A DNA stretch of 64,000 bases from Thermoflexus sp040289485 (GTDB lineage: Bacteria > Chloroflexota > Anaerolineae > Thermoflexales > Thermoflexaceae), in the NCBI RefSeq assembly GCF_040289485.1, contig NZ_PSLG01000001.1, forward strand, positions 50,793-114,792. The letters run 5' to 3'. Positions 8,340 through 17,406 of this stretch are shown here, piece after piece. The notes beneath the pieces were generated by a model. It ran no database searches and was not told the origin of the DNA. It worked only from the letters and a program-made list of their open reading frames with translations. Numbering within the stretch: the first letter of the stretch is position 1; each line of letters starts with the position of its first letter. The translations under genes were made by a program, and so were the position numbers.

Positions 8340-8368
8340 AAGATAGCACAAGATCCCCGCCGCCGCAA
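8340..8368 (-). promoter_or_regulatory. Promoter of nrdA-nrdB
   Basis: Minus-strand TTGCGG (8363-8368), a 17-nt spacer, then TATCTT (8340-8345). Transcription would start near 8333, about 17 nt before the P1 stem of the riboswitch. It is back to back with the ilv promoter at 8403. Confidence 0.7.
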
Positions 8369-8402
8369 GGGGCCGGGGATCCTCTACCCGCCAGGAGGCC
8401 TC

Positions 8403-8431
8403 TTGACAAAGCCGCCCATCTGTGCTATAAA
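8403..8431 (+). promoter_or_regulatory. Promoter of the ilv-leu operon
   Basis: TTGACA (8403-8408), a 17-nt spacer and TATAAA (8426-8431): a near-perfect sigma-70 promoter. The start site would be near 8438, about 30 nt before the leader-peptide ATG. Confidence 0.9.
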
Positions 8432-8467
8432 CAAGGGCAAATCTCAGGGCCAGGGTGCTGGGTTCCG

Positions 8468-8578
8468 ATGACGACGGTGCCGGTGGTTCTCTCCCTCGTC
8501 CTTATCGTCCTCATCCTTCGGGGCATCCTTCGCCTCGGGGAGGCGATGCCCGTTTGGGAGGGAGCCACCGCCGGCTAG
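8468..8578 (+). CDS. Branched-chain amino acid leader peptide
   Basis: A 36-residue peptide, ATG at 8468 and TAG at 8576-8578. Positions 4-23 are almost entirely Val, Leu and Ile: residues 4-17 read VPVVLSLVLIVLIL, and Ile20, Leu21 and Leu23 follow. I count 16 branched-chain residues, using GTG, GTT, GTC, CTC, CTT and ATC codons. It lies between a consensus promoter and a strong intrinsic terminator. Its codons run into the first strand of an overlapping set of three alternative RNA stems (8521-8644). This is the arrangement of ilv/leu leader peptides in transcription attenuation. The ribosome binding site is weak (CAGGG about 10 nt upstream). The peptide itself probably has no function beyond being translated. 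Confidence 0.88.
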   Translation: MTTVPVVLSLVLIVLILRGILRLGEAMPVWEGATAG

Positions 8579-8633
8579 CCCAGGTCTATCGCAACACAGG
8601 CACAGCGCATCCGGAGGGGGCCTCCCAAACGGG
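8521..8633 (+). promoter_or_regulatory. Attenuator: protector and antiterminator stems of the ilv-leu leader
   Basis: Strand 1 (8521-8527, GGGCATC) pairs with strand 2 (8545-8551, GATGCCC), reinforced by the inner stem GCCTC/GAGGC (8532-8536 with 8540-8544). Strand 2 (8549-8561, CCCGTTTGGGAGG) alternatively pairs over 13 bp without mismatch with strand 3 (8621-8633, CCTCCCAAACGGG), which is part of the terminator. A ribosome stalled on Val/Leu/Ile codons would cover strand 1, free strand 2 and prevent termination. Confidence 0.88.
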
Positions 8634-8651
8634 AGGCCCCCTCCACATTTA
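8613..8651 (+). terminator. Intrinsic terminator of the ilv-leu attenuator
   Basis: A perfect 14-bp stem, GGAGGGGGCCTCCC (8613-8626) with GGGAGGCCCCCTCC (8631-8644), AAAC loop, followed by ACATTTATT. It lies 35 nt upstream of ilvB. Its left arm overlaps the antiterminator. Confidence 0.9.
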
Positions 8652-8679
8652 TTCCCCGCCCGCCGAAAGGAGGAGCGCG

Positions 8680-10431
8680 ATGGAAGCGACAACCGCCGTT
8701 CCCATAACGGCCCGGACCATCCGTCGGGAGCGCCGTCGGATGAAGACGGCGTGGGCGGTGATGGAGGCCCTGGTTCGGGAGGGCGTGGAGGTCGTCTTCG
8801 GGATCCCCGGCGGGGCTTCCCTCCCCCTCTATGACGCCCTGTGCGATTACCCCCAGATCCGCCACATCCTCATGCGCCATGAGCAGTGTGCGATCCACGC
8901 CGCCGAAGGCTACGCCCGAGCCACCGGACGCCCCGGGGTCTGCCTGACCACCTCCGGCCCTGGCGCGACCAACCTGATCACCGGGCTGACCGATGCCATG
9001 ATGGACTCCACCCCCGTGGTGGCCCTCACCGGCCAGGTCCCCACGTTCTTCATGGGCGGCGACGCCTTCCAGGAGGCCGACGTCATTGGCCTTACCATGT
9101 CCGTGACCAAACACAACTGGCTGGTGCGGAAGCCGACGCAGGCCCTCGAGGCCGTCCATCGGGCCTTCCACCTGGCCACCGACGGTCGTCCTGGCCCCAC
9201 CCTGGTGGACCTCCCGCGGGATGTGCTGCTGACCGAGGCGGAGTTCGCCCCGGACGATCCGGAGGCCTACCGGCCCGCCGGATCCACCCGTCGCTCCCCG
9301 GACGAGGGCCTCCTTCGGCAGGCGGCCGACCTGATCGCCGCCTCCCGGCGCCCCATCCTCTATGTCGGCGGGGGGGTCATCCACGCTGGCGCGGCGCCGG
9401 AGGTGCGCGCCCTGGCCGAGAAAGCCCGCATCCCGGTGACCACCACCCTGATGGGTCTGGGGGCCTTCCCCGAGGACCATCCGTATTCCCTCAAGATGCT
9501 GGGGATGCACGGGACCGTCTACGCCAACTTCGCCATCAATTTCTCTGATCTGATCATCGCCGTGGGCGCCCGCTTTGACGATCGGGTGACTGGAAAGCTC
9601 TCGGCCTTCGCCCCCCACGCGAAGGTGATCCACATCGACATCGATCCGGCGGAGATCAACAAGAACCGCAAGGCCGACATCGCCCTGGTCGGCGACGCCA
9701 AGCAGATCCTGCAGGCGCTGCTCCCCTTCGTCCGCCCGCCCGACACCGAGGCGTGGTGGCGGCAGATCCAGGAATGGAAGGCCCGTTACCCTCTGCGTTA
9801 CCGCCAGGACGACCGGGTCATCAAGCCCCAGTTCGCCATCCAGATGATCTACGAACTGACCAAGGACTACCGGCCCATCGTCACCTTGGATGTGGGCCAG
9901 CACCAGATGTGGGCCGCCCAGTTCTTCACCTGGACCGAGCCGCGCACCTGCATCACCTCGGGCGGGCTGGGGACCATGGGGTTCAGCCTGCCGGCGGCGG
10001 TGGGGGCCCAGTTCGGCCGCCCTGACCGGCTGGTGATCAACATCAACGGCGACGGCAGTTTCCAGATGACCTTCCAGGCCTTGATCACCGCCGTCGAATG
10101 GCGGCTGCCCATCAAGGTCTTCATCATCAACAACCAGTATCTGGGCATGGTCCGCCAGTGGCAGGAGCTCTTCTACAACCGGCGCTACTCCGCCGTCTAC
10201 CTGGCCAACCCCGATTTCGCCCGCATGGCCGAGGCGGTGGGCGCGGCCGGGATCCGGGTGGAGCGGCCGGACCAGGTGGAACCGGCCATCCGCCAGGCCC
10301 TGGCGATCACCGACCGCCCCGTGGTGGTCGACCTTCTCGTGGACCCCGAGGAGAACTGCTTCCCGATGATCCCCTCGGGGATGACGGTGCACGATATGCT
10401 GATCGCGCCGGGCGTGAAGGCTGTGCCGTGA
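8680..10431 (+). CDS. ilvB: Acetolactate synthase, large (catalytic) subunit
   Basis: 583 residues from the ATG at 8680 (AAAGGAGG 7 nt upstream); the frame is open further 5' but that part is the leader region. ThDP- and FAD-dependent enzyme joining pyruvate to pyruvate or 2-oxobutyrate, first common step to Val/Leu and Ile. Visible: the N-terminal ThDP-binding part with the catalytic Glu (RHEQCAIHAAEGYARATG), TSGPGATNLITGL, the central FAD domain, and the C-terminal ThDP motif GDGSFQM followed by NNQYLGMVRQWQ. Length is normal. First structural gene of the operon, regulated by the attenuator just upstream, and followed after 20 nt by the regulatory subunit. Confidence 0.97.
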   Translation: MEATTAVPITARTIRRERRRMKTAWAVMEALVREGVEVVFGIPGGASLPLYDALCDYPQIRHILMRHEQCAIHAAEGYARATGRPGVCLTTSGPGATNLITGLTDAMMDSTPVVALTGQVPTFFMGGDAFQEADVIGLTMSVTKHNWLVRKPTQALEAVHRAFHLATDGRPGPTLVDLPRDVLLTEAEFAPDDPEAYRPAGSTRRSPDEGLLRQAADLIAASRRPILYVGGGVIHAGAAPEVRALAEKARIPVTTTLMGLGAFPEDHPYSLKMLGMHGTVYANFAINFSDLIIAVGARFDDRVTGKLSAFAPHAKVIHIDIDPAEINKNRKADIALVGDAKQILQALLPFVRPPDTEAWWRQIQEWKARYPLRYRQDDRVIKPQFAIQMIYELTKDYRPIVTLDVGQHQMWAAQFFTWTEPRTCITSGGLGTMGFSLPAAVGAQFGRPDRLVININGDGSFQMTFQALITAVEWRLPIKVFIINNQYLGMVRQWQELFYNRRYSAVYLANPDFARMAEAVGAAGIRVERPDQVEPAIRQALAITDRPVVVDLLVDPEENCFPMIPSGMTVHDMLIAPGVKAVP

Positions 10432-10451
10432 GCCTTCAGGAGGGGATGACG

Positions 10452-10970
10452 ATGCCCCACTGGCTGGCGTTGACCGTGGAGAACTCCGTGGAAAGCCTGA
10501 ACCGGGTGTTCCATCTGCTGCGCCGTCGGCACTTGCCCGTCGGCTTCATCTCGATCTGTCGCACCGAGGACCCTCAGGATCTGCGGCTGGTCATCCCGGT
10601 GGATCCGGCCCAGGTCGATCCGGAGCGGGTGCGGGCCAACCTGGAGAAGCTGCTCTGCGTGAAGGCGGTGGAGGACTGGGGCGGGCAGCCCCTGGTGGTC
10701 CGAGACGTGGCCCTGGTGAAGGTGCAAGCCCCCGCCGAGGCTTGGGTGGAGATCGCCCAACTGGCGGAGTTCTACCGGGCGCGCATCGTCGATGTAGGCC
10801 CGGAGACCCTCATCCTGGAGGTGACCGGCTCGGCGGACAAGGTGGACTCCTTCATCGCCCGGTTGCAGCGCTTCGGCATAGTCGCCGTTACCCGGTCGGG
10901 CCCCTTGGCGATGCCGCGGGGCCACGCCGAAGCCGCCCCTCTCGATCGGACGGCTGAAGTCGTTCCATGA
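10452..10970 (+). CDS. ilvN: Acetolactate synthase, small (regulatory) subunit
   Basis: 172 residues. Of two close ATGs (10446, 10452) I chose the second because AGGAGGGG ends only 1 nt before the first. The N-terminal ACT domain (LALTVENSVESLNRVFHLL, then FISICRTEDPQDLRLVI) binds the feedback inhibitor, classically valine. The C-terminal domain (LVKVQAPAEAWVEIAQLAEF and ILEVTGSADKVDSFIARL) activates IlvB. It forms the holoenzyme with the gene upstream. The length matches the long bacterial IlvH/IlvN form. Confidence 0.94.
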   Translation: MPHWLALTVENSVESLNRVFHLLRRRHLPVGFISICRTEDPQDLRLVIPVDPAQVDPERVRANLEKLLCVKAVEDWGGQPLVVRDVALVKVQAPAEAWVEIAQLAEFYRARIVDVGPETLILEVTGSADKVDSFIARLQRFGIVAVTRSGPLAMPRGHAEAAPLDRTAEVVP

Positions 10971-10997
10971 ACCAACTCCGCGAGCCTGGAGGCTCCC

Positions 10998-11999
<1,002 letters not shown>

Positions 12000-12028
12000 G
12001 GGCCATTGCGTCCGGGAAGGAGGCGCCC

Positions 12029-13612
12029 ATGGGAGATGATGTCGTCCGGATCTTCGACACCACCCTGCGGGACGGGGAGCAGTCGCCGGGGGCGACCCTC
12101 ACGGTGGAGGAGAAATTGGAGATCGCCCGCCAGTTGGTCCGCCTGGGGGTGGACATCATCGAGGCGGGGTTCCCCATCGCCTCGCCGGGGGACTTCGAGG
12201 CGGTGCGCCGGATCGCCCGGGAGATCGGGCCGCTGGGGCAGGACCGCCCCAACGGCCCCCCGGTGATCGCCGGGCTGGCCCGGGCGAACCGGGAGGACAT
12301 CGACGCTTGCTGGGAGGCGGTCCGGGAGGCCCCCCGCCCGCGCATCCATGTCTTCTTGGCCACCTCGGACATCCATCTCCAATACAAACTGCGGATGACC
12401 CGAGAGGAATGCCTGGCCCGCATCCGGGAGATGGTGGCCTACGCCCGCAGCCTGTGCGCGGACGTGGAGTTCTCCCCCGAGGACGCCGGGCGCACCGACC
12501 GGGACTTCCTGATGCAGGCCCTGACGGTCGCCGTGGAGGCAGGGGCCGCCACCCTGAACATTCCGGACACGGTGGGCTACACCACGCCCGAGGAGTACGG
12601 GAGCCTCTTCGCCGAGATCCGCCGCCGGGTCCCCGGGGTGGAGCGGGTGATCCTCTCCGCCCACTGCCACAACGACCTGGGCCTGGCCACCGCCAACACC
12701 CTGGCCGCCATCCGCAACGGCGCCCGCCAAGTCGAGGTGACCGTCAACGGCATCGGGGAGCGGGCGGGCAACACCGCCCTGGAGGAGGTGGTGATGGCCC
12801 TCCACACCCGCCGGGACGTCTTCGGGGTCCGCACCCACATCGACACCACGCAGATCTACCGGACCAGCCGCCTGGTGAGTGCCCTCACCGGCATCCCGGT
12901 GCAGCCCAACAAGGCCATTGTGGGTGCCAACGCTTTCGCCCACGAGGCGGGCATCCACCAGGACGGCATGCTGAAGAACCCGCTGACCTACGAGATCATG
13001 CGGCCGGAAACCGTCGGCGTGCCGGAGTCCCGGCTGGTCCTGGGCAAGCATTCCGGCCGGCACGCCTTCCGGGTCCGCCTGGAGCAGATGGGCTACCACC
13101 TCCCGCCCGAGGCCTTCGAGGAGGCCTTCCGTCGGTTCAAGGCCCTGTGCGACCGCAAGAAATACGTAACCGACTTCGACCTGGAGGCCATGATGGCCGA
13201 CTTCACCGAGAGCGCCGGCCAGACCTGGCGGCTGGATGTATTGCAGGTGACCTGCGGGACGCCCCTCATCGCTACCGCCACGGTCCGGCTGGTGGGGCCG
13301 GAGGGCCAGGAGCGGGTGGCCACCGGGACCGGCAACGGGCCGGTGGACGCGGCCTATCGGGCCATTGAGGCCGCCCTCGGGGTGCAGGCCCGCCTGCTGG
13401 AGTTCAATGTGCACGCGGTCACCCCCGGCCGCGACACGATGGGTCGGGTCTTCGTCCAGGTGGAGGACCCCCAGACCGGCGAGATCGCCGGCGGCTTCGG
13501 GGCCGACACGGACATCGTGGTGGCCGCCGCCAAGGCCTACCTCAACGCCCTGTTGCGTCGCGCCCGCGCCTCTTCGGAGGCCCGCATGGCCCTTTCCATC
13601 CCTGTCCCTTGA
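12029..13612 (+). CDS. leuA: 2-isopropylmalate synthase
   Basis: 527 residues from the ATG at 12029 (GGAAGGAGG upstream). Condenses 2-oxoisovalerate with acetyl-CoA, the first committed step to leucine. HMG-CoA-lyase-like TIM barrel: FDTTLRDGEQSPGATLTVEEK at the N-terminus supplies the catalytic Arg-Asp, HCHNDLGLA the metal-binding His pair, and GIGERAGN the G-E-R motif. The C-terminal LeuA dimer/regulatory domain (about residues 390-520) is complete, so leucine feedback is expected. The sequence is closer to LeuA than to the CimA encoded later in the same operon. Confidence 0.96.
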   Translation: MGDDVVRIFDTTLRDGEQSPGATLTVEEKLEIARQLVRLGVDIIEAGFPIASPGDFEAVRRIAREIGPLGQDRPNGPPVIAGLARANREDIDACWEAVREAPRPRIHVFLATSDIHLQYKLRMTREECLARIREMVAYARSLCADVEFSPEDAGRTDRDFLMQALTVAVEAGAATLNIPDTVGYTTPEEYGSLFAEIRRRVPGVERVILSAHCHNDLGLATANTLAAIRNGARQVEVTVNGIGERAGNTALEEVVMALHTRRDVFGVRTHIDTTQIYRTSRLVSALTGIPVQPNKAIVGANAFAHEAGIHQDGMLKNPLTYEIMRPETVGVPESRLVLGKHSGRHAFRVRLEQMGYHLPPEAFEEAFRRFKALCDRKKYVTDFDLEAMMADFTESAGQTWRLDVLQVTCGTPLIATATVRLVGPEGQERVATGTGNGPVDAAYRAIEAALGVQARLLEFNVHAVTPGRDTMGRVFVQVEDPQTGEIAGGFGADTDIVVAAAKAYLNALLRRARASSEARMALSIPVP

Positions 13613-13640
13613 TCGACACCCTTCGCTGCGGAGGTCATCC

Positions 13641-14918
13641 ATGGGGATGACGATGGCGGAGAAGATCATCGCCGCCCACGCCGGGTTGGAGCGGGTGGAG
13701 CCCGGCGAACTGGTCGAGGTGCAGGTGGACTTCGTGATGGCCAACGACATCACCGCCGCCCTGGCCATCCGAGAGTTCGAGAAGATCGGTGTGGAGGAGG
13801 TCTTCGACCGATCGCGGGTGGCCTTCGTGGCGGACCACTTCGTTCCGCCGCCGAACATCAAGGCCGCCGAGCAGTGCATGACGGTGCGCGCGTGGGCCCG
13901 CCGCAAGGGCATCCTCTACTTCGAGGGCGGCCGCGATGGGGGCATCGAGCACATCGTGCTGCCGGAGCAGGGGCTGGTGCTCCCCGGGGAGATCATCATC
14001 GGGGCCGACTCCCACACTTGCACCTATGGGGCCCTGGGGGCCTTCGCCACCGGCGTCGGCTCCACCGACGCCGCCGTGGCCATGGCCACCGGCCGGCTCT
14101 GGCTCAAGGTCCCGGCGACGATGAGGCTGTTCTACCACGGGACCCTGCGCCCGTGGGTGACGGCCAAGGATCTCATCCTCCACACCATCGGCCGGATCGG
14201 AGTGGACGGCGCCCTGTACATGGCCATGTATTTCACCGGCCCGGTCATCCGCGGCCTGAGCATGGACGGCCGCTTCACCATCGCCAACATGGCCATCGAG
14301 GCGGGGGCCAAGGCCGGCCTGATGGACGTGGACGAGAAGACGCTGGATTACATCCGCCCTCGGGCCCGGCGCCCCTTCACCGTCTACGCCGAGGACCCGG
14401 ACGCCCGCTACGAGATCGAACTGGATTTCAACGTCAGCGATTGGGAGCCGGTGGTGGCGGTCCCGCACCTGCCTTCCAACGTGCGCCCCGTCGGTGAACT
14501 GAGCGACGTGCGCATCGATCAGGTGTTCATCGGCTCCTGCACCAACGGGCGGATCGAGGACCTGCGGCTGGCGGCTCGCGTCCTCCAGGGCCGCCGGGTG
14601 CACCCCGAGGTCCGCTGCATCATCATCCCCGGCAGCGGGCCCACCTACCGCCAGGCCCTGGCCGAGGGGTTGATCGATCTCTTTGTGGAGGCGGGGGCGG
14701 TGGTGGGGTTGCCTTCCTGCGGCCCGTGCATGGGAGGCTACTCCGGAGTGCTGGGTCCCGGCGAGCGCTGCGTCTCCACCACCAACCGGAACTTCATCGG
14801 CCGCATGGGCCATCCCACCAGCGAGGTCTATTTGGCCAACCCGGCCGTGGCCGCGGCCAGCGCCATCCTGGGCCGCATCGCCAGCCCCGAGGAGGTTCTG
14901 GCCGCTGTCCCGGCGTGA
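13641..14918 (+). CDS. leuC: 3-isopropylmalate dehydratase large subunit
   Basis: 425 residues, the short LeuC/HacA-like class rather than the ~465-residue enterobacterial form. Aconitase-superfamily [4Fe-4S] enzyme. Cluster ligands: Cys in GSCTNGRIEDL and the pair in SCGPCMGG. Other motifs: ADSHTCTYGALGAFATGVGS and RNFIGRMGHPTSEVYLANP. It pairs with LeuD to isomerise 2- to 3-isopropylmalate, and probably also citramalate to 3-methylmalate for the CimA route. Start at 13641 (GGAGG 8 nt upstream); a second ATG at 13650 is less well placed. Confidence 0.95.
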   Translation: MGMTMAEKIIAAHAGLERVEPGELVEVQVDFVMANDITAALAIREFEKIGVEEVFDRSRVAFVADHFVPPPNIKAAEQCMTVRAWARRKGILYFEGGRDGGIEHIVLPEQGLVLPGEIIIGADSHTCTYGALGAFATGVGSTDAAVAMATGRLWLKVPATMRLFYHGTLRPWVTAKDLILHTIGRIGVDGALYMAMYFTGPVIRGLSMDGRFTIANMAIEAGAKAGLMDVDEKTLDYIRPRARRPFTVYAEDPDARYEIELDFNVSDWEPVVAVPHLPSNVRPVGELSDVRIDQVFIGSCTNGRIEDLRLAARVLQGRRVHPEVRCIIIPGSGPTYRQALAEGLIDLFVEAGAVVGLPSCGPCMGGYSGVLGPGERCVSTTNRNFIGRMGHPTSEVYLANPAVAAASAILGRIASPEEVLAAVPA

Positions 14919-14947
14919 ACGGGGAAACCGTTTTCGGAGGGGAAGCC

Positions 14948-15112
14948 ATGGAGAGCCACCCGTATACCGATGAAATCTGGGAAGCCGTGCTGGAGGCCGC
15001 CCTGGCCGCGGAGAGCACCGCGGCCCCCCCAGACCCGGGGGATGACCCCACCGGATGGGTGGTCGATTGCATGATGGGTTGCTACAACTTCACCGAACCC
15101 GAGATCGAATAG
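14948..15112 (+). CDS. 54-residue protein between leuC and leuD, function unknown
   Basis: A small acidic protein with its own strong ribosome site (CGGAGGGGAAGCC before the ATG at 14948), 29 nt after leuC and 9 nt before leuD. Its codon use is like that of its neighbours (GC-rich third positions). It begins MESHPYTDEIWEAVLEAALA, predicted helical, and ends VVDCMMGCYNFTEPEIE, with a conserved-looking C-x3-C pair. No family recognised. Its place between the two subunits of an iron-sulfur dehydratase raises the possibility of an assembly or stabilising role, but that is inference. Confidence 0.65.
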   Translation: MESHPYTDEIWEAVLEAALAAESTAAPPDPGDDPTGWVVDCMMGCYNFTEPEIE

Positions 15113-15121
15113 GAGGGCCGG

Positions 15122-15631
15122 ATGCGCTTCCACGGACGGGCATGGGTGTTCGGGGACAACATCGACACCGATGTGATCATCCCCGGCCGCTACCTCAACA
15201 CCACCGACCCCCATGAGCTGGCGGCCCATTGCATGGAGGGGGTGGACCCGGAGTTCCCCCGCAAGGTCCGGCCGGGCGACATCGTGGTGGCCGGCCGCAA
15301 CTTCGGCAGCGGCTCCTCCCGGGAGCACGCCCCGATCAGCCTGAAGGCCGCCGGGATCTCCTGCGTCATCGCCAAATCCTTCGCCCGCATCTTCTTCCGC
15401 AACGCCATCAACATCGGCCTGCCGGTCCTGGAATGCCCGGAGGCTGTCGAAGCCACCCAGCCGGGGGACGAACTGGAGGTCCGCCTCGACACCGGCGAGA
15501 TCCTGAACCGCCGGGCCGGGACGGTCTTCCGGGCCAAACCCTACCCGCCCTTCATGCTGGAACTGATCCGGGCGGGAGGCCTCATCCCCTATACCCGGGC
15601 CCGGCTGCAGGCCGGCGCCCGCGCCGGTTAA
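15122..15631 (+). CDS. leuD: 3-isopropylmalate dehydratase small subunit
   Basis: 169 residues, the short LeuD class that matches the short LeuC. Swivelling domain of the aconitase superfamily: FGDNIDTDVIIPGRYL at the N-terminus, GRNFGSGSSREHAP as the substrate-binding loop, then AKSFARIFFRNAINIGLPVL. AGGAGG ends 4 nt before the ATG at 15122. It completes the heterodimer with LeuC. Confidence 0.95.
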   Translation: MRFHGRAWVFGDNIDTDVIIPGRYLNTTDPHELAAHCMEGVDPEFPRKVRPGDIVVAGRNFGSGSSREHAPISLKAAGISCVIAKSFARIFFRNAINIGLPVLECPEAVEATQPGDELEVRLDTGEILNRRAGTVFRAKPYPPFMLELIRAGGLIPYTRARLQAGARAG

Positions 15632-15663
15632 GCCCAAGCCCTTCAGCGCGAGAAGGAGGCTCC

Positions 15664-15879
15664 ATGGCGCGCCGCGAAAGGAGGTGGACCCGGACTGCCC
15701 TGGGCGGGGGCTGCACCCTGGAGGCCCTGGCCAGGGCCGTCCGCGCCATTGCCGCCGTCCTGGCGCCCTCTCGCTCTCAACCCATTCCCGTCCAGGAGGT
15801 GTGCAATGGTTCCCGTCGCCTTATACGATACAACCCTGCGCGATGGCAGCCAACGCGAAGGCATCTCCTTCACCGTTGA
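15664..15879 (+). CDS. Possible small basic protein overlapping the start of cimA
   Basis: 71 codons opened by an ATG at 15664 with a very strong ribosome site (GAGAAGGAGGCTCC). The first ~45 codons show the neighbours' GC3 bias and encode an Arg/Ala-rich helix (ALARAVRAIAAVLAP). The last 74 nt overlap cimA in another frame and lose that bias. It fills the otherwise unexplained 174-nt leuD-cimA spacer. It could be a translated leader that couples to cimA, a small protein, or a chance frame. No homology recognised. Confidence 0.35.
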   Translation: MARRERRWTRTALGGGCTLEALARAVRAIAAVLAPSRSQPIPVQEVCNGSRRLIRYNPARWQPTRRHLLHR

Positions 15880-17362
15880 GGACAAGCTCCGCATCACAGA
15901 GCGGCTGGACGAACTGGGGATCCACTATATCGAGGGCGGATGGCCCGGCTCCAACCCCAAGGACGCGGAATACTTCCGGCGGGTCCGGGGCCGGACCTTT
16001 CGCCATGCCCGCATCGCCGCCTTCGGCATGACCCGACGCCCGGACCGCCGGGCCGAGGAGGACGAGAACCTGCGGGCCTTGCTGGAGGCGGAGACCCCCG
16101 TGGTCACCGTGGTGGGCAAATCGTGGGACCTCCACGTCCACCGGGTGCTGGAGACCACCCTCGAGGAGAACCTGGCCATGATCTGGGAGAGCGTGGCCCT
16201 CCTGAAGGCCCACGGGCGGGAGGTGGTTTACGACGCCGAGCATTTCTTCGACGGTTGGAAGCGCAACCCGGACTACGCCCTGGCCACCCTGCGGGCCGCG
16301 GCGGAGGGCGGGGCCGACTGGATCGTCCTCTGCGACACCAACGGCGGCTCCATGCCGTGGGAGATCGAGGAAGGGGTCGAGGCCGCCCGGCGGGCCGTCC
16401 CTGTTCCCTTGGGCATCCACGCCCACAACGACGCCGAACTGGCCGTGGCCAACTCCCTGGCCGCCGTCCGCCGGGGGGTCCGACAGGTCCAGGGGACCAT
16501 CAACGGCTACGGGGAGCGAGTGGGCAACGCCAACCTGATCTCCATCATCGCCAACTTGAAACTGAAGATGGGCATCGACTGCGTGACCGACGCGCAACTG
16601 GCCCGCCTGACGGAGATCTCCCGCTTCGTGGCCGAGGTGGCCAACCTGCCCCACGACGCCCACCAGCCCTACGTGGGGGCCAGCGCCTTCGCCCACAAGG
16701 GCGGGATCCACGTCGCCGCCATCCTGAAGGCCGAGGAGAGCTACCAGCACATCGACCCGGCCCGCGTGGGCAACGTGAAGCGGGTCCTGGTCTCCGAGCT
16801 CTCCGGGCGCGGCAACATCGTGGCCAAGGCCATGGAGTTTGGCATCCGCCTGGACCCCGACGACCCGGCGGTGCAGACGGTGGTGCGGCAGATCAAGGCC
16901 CTGGAGAACGAGGGGTTCTATTTCGAAGACGCCGAGGCCTCGGTGATCCTGATGCTGCAGCGCGCCCGCCCGGATTACATCCCGCCCTTCCGGGTCCTGG
17001 ATTACGTGGTGATGGTGGAGCGCCGGGACGGACGGAGCCCGCTGGCCGAGGCCGCGGTCAAGGTCCTGGTGGGCGGGGAGGTGGTGCACACAGCCGCGGA
17101 GGGCAACGGACCGGTCAACGCCCTGGACGCCGCCCTGCGCAAGGCCCTCCTGCCTTGTTATCCACAACTGGCCCGCATCCACCTCACCGATTACCGGGTG
17201 CGGATCCTCAACGGCGACGCCGGGACCGCCGCGCGGGTCCGCGTCTGGATCGAGAGCACCAACGGGCACCGGGTCTGGCGCACCGTCGGCGCCTCCACCA
17301 ACATCCTGGAGGCCAGCCGCCTGGCCCTGGAGGACAGCCTGGAGTTCGGGCTGCTGTCCTGA
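15806..17362 (+). CDS. cimA: (R)-citramalate synthase
   Basis: 518 residues from the ATG at 15806 (CCAGGAGG 6-7 nt upstream). Condenses pyruvate and acetyl-CoA to citramalate, the entry to threonine-independent 2-oxobutyrate and isoleucine. YDTTLRDGSQREGISF supplies the catalytic residues; the Q-R-E-G variant distinguishes the CimA group from LeuA's E-Q-S-P-G. HAHNDAELAVAN holds the metal His pair and GYGERVGNANL the G-E-R motif. The C-terminal regulatory domain is present. LeuCD and LeuB, encoded on either side, can complete the route, which strengthens the assignment. Confidence 0.93.
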   Translation: MVPVALYDTTLRDGSQREGISFTVEDKLRITERLDELGIHYIEGGWPGSNPKDAEYFRRVRGRTFRHARIAAFGMTRRPDRRAEEDENLRALLEAETPVVTVVGKSWDLHVHRVLETTLEENLAMIWESVALLKAHGREVVYDAEHFFDGWKRNPDYALATLRAAAEGGADWIVLCDTNGGSMPWEIEEGVEAARRAVPVPLGIHAHNDAELAVANSLAAVRRGVRQVQGTINGYGERVGNANLISIIANLKLKMGIDCVTDAQLARLTEISRFVAEVANLPHDAHQPYVGASAFAHKGGIHVAAILKAEESYQHIDPARVGNVKRVLVSELSGRGNIVAKAMEFGIRLDPDDPAVQTVVRQIKALENEGFYFEDAEASVILMLQRARPDYIPPFRVLDYVVMVERRDGRSPLAEAAVKVLVGGEVVHTAAEGNGPVNALDAALRKALLPCYPQLARIHLTDYRVRILNGDAGTAARVRVWIESTNGHRVWRTVGASTNILEASRLALEDSLEFGLLS

Positions 17363-17406
17363 CCCAGGGCGCTGGGAACCTCACCTGGAAGCCGAGGGAT
17401 CCACCG

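Noticed and set aside
8032..8467. Open frames on both strands over the nrdA-ilv intergenic region
   Set aside because: The minus strand is a cobalamin riboswitch and promoter, and the plus-strand frames match no protein; high G+C makes long open frames common here.
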